DNA from: Actinomycetes bacterium
Lineage (GTDB): Bacteria; Actinomycetota; Acidimicrobiia; Acidimicrobiales; RAAP-2
Reading direction: 5' to 3'
Assembly: GCA_021781315.1 (NCBI GenBank)
Contig: JAJXXB010000090.1
Location: 1-6,133 of the forward strand
DNA length: 6,133 bases
Position 1 is the stretch's first letter, and each line of letters starts with the position of its first letter. The notes beneath the pieces were generated by a model. That model had not been told where the DNA came from. It did no database searches and worked only from the letters and a program-made list of their open reading frames with translations. A program made the position numbers and the translations under genes. Shown here in pieces: positions 4,419 through 6,133 of the stretch.

Positions 4419-5675
4419 ATGGCCGAGACCACCATGGACCTACTCCGCTTGGCGACGATCGGCTCGGTCGACGACGGCAAGTCGACCTTGATCGGCCGGT
4501 TGCTGGTCGACACCCGCCAGCTCTTCGACGACCAGCTCGACGCGGTCGTGCACGCCTCGCAAAAGCGCGGCGTCGGCGACCTCGACCTCAGCTTCGTCAC
4601 CGACGGGCTGCGCGCCGAGCGCGAACAGGGCATCACCATCGACGTCGCCTACCGCTACGCGGCCACGCCCACGCGCAAGTTCATCATCGCGGACTGCCCC
4701 GGCCACGTGCAGTACACGCGCAACATGGCGACCGGCGCCTCGACCGCCGACCTCGCGCTCGTCGTCGTCGACGTCAGCCACGGCCTCAAGGAGCAGACGC
4801 GCCGCCACCTGGTGATCGCCGCCCTGCTCGGCGTGCGCAGCCTCGTGGTCGCGGTGAACAAGATGGACACCGTCAACTGGTCTCCCACCGCCTACCAGGG
4901 CGTGGTCGACGAGATCGACACCATCGCCGGCGAGCTCGGATTCTCCAGTCACGTGTGCGTGCCGGTCTCGGCACTGCACGGCGACAACGTCGTCGACCTC
5001 TCCACTAAGAGCCCCTGGTACGACGGACCGTCGGTACTCGCTGCTCTCGAAGCCGCCGACGCCGGGGTCTGGGAGAGCGCCAGCGCCGCGCGACTGCCGA
5101 TCCAGTGGGTCCTGCGCCAAGACGGCGGCGGGCGAACCTACGCCGGCATGATGAACGGGGGGACGCTCACCGTCGGCGACACGCTGACCCTGCTGCCGGC
5201 CGGTGTGACGACGACCGTGACCGGCATCCGTTCGGGCACGGGTGAACGCGACGACGCCGTCGCCGGGCTCTCGGTGGACGTGGCCCTGGCGGCCGACACC
5301 GACGCCGGCCGCGGCGACCTGCTCGCGGTCGCCCCCCTGCCGCGGGTGACCCGCGAGATCGACGCGACCATCTGCTGGTTCGGCGACACTCCGCTCGAGG
5401 CGGGACATCGCCTTCGCGTCAAGCACACCACGCGCACGACTCCGGCGCGGGTGGCCTCACTCGACGGGGTGATCGACATCGGCACGCTCGCCGTCGAGGC
5501 GACGAGCGAGCTCTCGACCAACGAGATCGGCCTGGCGCGACTGACGACCGCTGACGCGCTCGCCGTCGACGACTATCGCGACAACCGTGTGACCGGCAGC
5601 TTCGTCTTGATCGACGAGGTCACCAACGCCACGGTGGCCGCCGGCATGGTCGGGCGCGCCTCGTTCCTCGCCTAG
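4419..5675 (+). CDS. cysN: Sulfate adenylyltransferase subunit 1, GTPase (CysN), without APS-kinase domain
   Basis: CysN is the regulatory GTPase of ATP sulfurylase and an EF-Tu relative. All G motifs are visible: G1 GSVDDGKS (15-22), the switch region around EREQGITID (67-75), G3 DCPGH (92-96), G4 NKMD (147-150) and G5 SAL (184-186). Two beta-barrel domains follow (about 215-418), ending GSFVLIDEVTNATVAAGMV near the C terminus as in other CysN proteins. The 418 residues are a complete stand-alone CysN. There is no C-terminal CysC kinase as in the fused mycobacterial CysNC, and no kinase gene follows. The ATG starts on the base after the cysD TAA, and GAGGG inside the cysD end can serve as ribosome site. 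A second ATG is in frame at 4434 but lies further from it. The TAG stop (5673-5675) overlaps the stop of the convergent acetyltransferase gene. Confidence 0.96.
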   Translation: MAETTMDLLRLATIGSVDDGKSTLIGRLLVDTRQLFDDQLDAVVHASQKRGVGDLDLSFVTDGLRAEREQGITIDVAYRYAATPTRKFIIADCPGHVQYTRNMATGASTADLALVVVDVSHGLKEQTRRHLVIAALLGVRSLVVAVNKMDTVNWSPTAYQGVVDEIDTIAGELGFSSHVCVPVSALHGDNVVDLSTKSPWYDGPSVLAALEAADAGVWESASAARLPIQWVLRQDGGGRTYAGMMNGGTLTVGDTLTLLPAGVTTTVTGIRSGTGERDDAVAGLSVDVALAADTDAGRGDLLAVAPLPRVTREIDATICWFGDTPLEAGHRLRVKHTTRTTPARVASLDGVIDIGTLAVEATSELSTNEIGLARLTTADALAVDDYRDNRVTGSFVLIDEVTNATVAAGMVGRASFLA

Positions 5676-5691
5676 GCGCGGTCGAAGCGCC
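5655..5691. terminator. Weak alternative hairpins at the cysN/acetyltransferase junction
   Basis: GGCGC just after the cysN stop (5675-5679) can pair with GCGCC at 5687-5691 (7-nt loop). Extended to 5680, it can instead pair with CGCGCC at 5655-5660 (14-nt loop). The stems are short, exclude one another, lie within coding sequence and have no T-tract. A terminator role is suggested only by their place between two converging genes. Confidence 0.25.
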
Positions 5692-6133
5692 GGTACCAAT
5701 ACACCTCGTCGGCGAAGCCGAGGCGCCGGTAGAGCTGTTCGGGGCGACCACCGTCGAGCGCGTTGATCACGTGCGAGCGCGCCGGCGTCGCCGCCACCCA
5801 GGCCGCCAGTGCGCCGGAGCCCACCCCGCGCGAACGCCGGCGCGGATCGCACGCGAGCAGGTACGCCGTCACGTCCGCGCCGCGGTAGGCGGCGAGGACT
5901 CCCGACACGTCCCCGGCCACGTCGACGAAATAGAAGTCCGCCAGGTCGCGTTCGTGCTCGCGCGTCGCCACCTCGCTCGCCAGGTCGTCCTCGCTCGGAG
6001 GCGCGCCGTCGGCGAAGTAGGTGAGCTTGCGCCGGGCGAAGTCCACCACGTTCTGCGCCGGGCGCAGAGCGAGACCCTCGGGCGCGACTGCGCGTACGTC
6101 GCCCACCAGCGCCAGGAACGTCGTCGCCCGCCC
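5672..6133 (-). CDS. GNAT-family N-acetyltransferase, 5' end beyond the window
   Basis: The minus-strand frame runs from the right edge to TAG (5674-5672), giving 153 visible residues. A GTG at 6106 could start a 144-residue protein, but the frame is open to the edge with plausible residues (TTFLALVGDVRAVAPEGL) and that GTG has no clear ribosome site, so I treat the gene as partial. The acetyl-CoA binding signature is the basic turn RRRSRGVGSG (about 99-107 of the visible part), preceded by a strand ending in LLACD. The late GNAT motif LYRRLGF lies near residues 134-140, and the C-terminal strand is EVYWYRRF. These support a cytoplasmic acyl-CoA N-acyltransferase. The acceptor substrate cannot be read from sequence. 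The N-terminal part (ARRKLTYFADGAPPSEDD) is not a pattern I recognise. The gene converges on cysN, sharing the CTAG at the two stops, so there is no sign of functional coupling to sulfur metabolism. Confidence 0.8.
   Translation of the reverse strand, partial: GRATTFLALVGDVRAVAPEGLALRPAQNVVDFARRKLTYFADGAPPSEDDLASEVATREHERDLADFYFVDVAGDVSGVLAAYRGADVTAYLLACDPRRRSRGVGSGALAAWVAATPARSHVINALDGGRPEQLYRRLGFADEVYWYRRFDRA

Noticed and set aside
3590..5008. Long plus-strand open frame (472 residues) across cysD and cysN
   Set aside because: It is an arginine-, proline- and histidine-rich off-frame reading of cysD and cysN, both of which carry clear family motifs in the other frames.
4440..5426. Long minus-strand open frame (328 residues) opposite cysN
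   Set aside because: It is an antisense shadow typical of GC-rich coding DNA, with no recognisable domains.
1..6133. CRISPR array, insertion sequence, toxin-antitoxin or phage defence cassette
   Set aside because: I see no spaced direct repeats, transposase, terminal inverted repeats or nuclease-like small gene pairs. The window reads as ordinary chromosomal metabolism.

Overview
This is a GC-rich window with densely packed genes on both strands. The codon bias, the fragments of actinobacterial-type protein families and the general style suggest a member of the Actinomycetota, perhaps an Acidimicrobiia-like lineage. That placement is an impression from the sequence, not the result of a search.

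Layout from left to right. (a) Positions 1-1065 (+) hold the greater part of a major facilitator superfamily transporter cut by the left edge. It ends in a strong hairpin and meets, stop to stop, a minus-strand gene at 1067-1640 for a six-helix membrane protein of unknown function. That gene appears to be split by a frameshift in a GCGCGCGC tract. Its leader (about 1650-1687) contains three stacked inverted repeats. (b) A minus-strand tRNA-Ala(CGC) lies at 1779-1854, 14 nt downstream of a minus-strand gene (1869-2690). The latter encodes a three-helix, charged and low-complexity membrane protein whose architecture resembles the actinobacterial division proteins SepX/GlpR. (c) The core is an assimilatory sulfate reduction locus. 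cysH (minus, 2765-3427) diverges from cysD-cysN (plus, 3495-5675) across a 67-bp spacer that holds a perfect 10-5-10 bp palindrome overlapping a TATAAT box. (d) The right edge holds a minus-strand GNAT acetyltransferase fragment whose TAG stop shares the palindrome CTAG with the cysN stop.

How the genes work together: CysD and CysN form ATP sulfurylase, which makes adenylyl sulfate (APS) from sulfate and ATP with GTP hydrolysis. CysN here ends without the APS-kinase (CysC) domain often fused to it in actinobacteria, and CysH carries the CC...C and ECGLH cysteines typical of APS reductases. The locus therefore fits the short route sulfate -> APS -> sulfite. Sulfite reductase and a sulfate importer are not in the window.

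The most notable points are that CysH has Val where the fourth iron-sulfur ligand cysteine is expected while carrying an extra cysteine near the CC pair, the palindromic cysH/cysD control region, the frameshifted membrane gene with its stacked palindromes, and the SepX/GlpR-like protein beside the sulfur genes. I see no mobile element, CRISPR array or clearly new multi-gene system.
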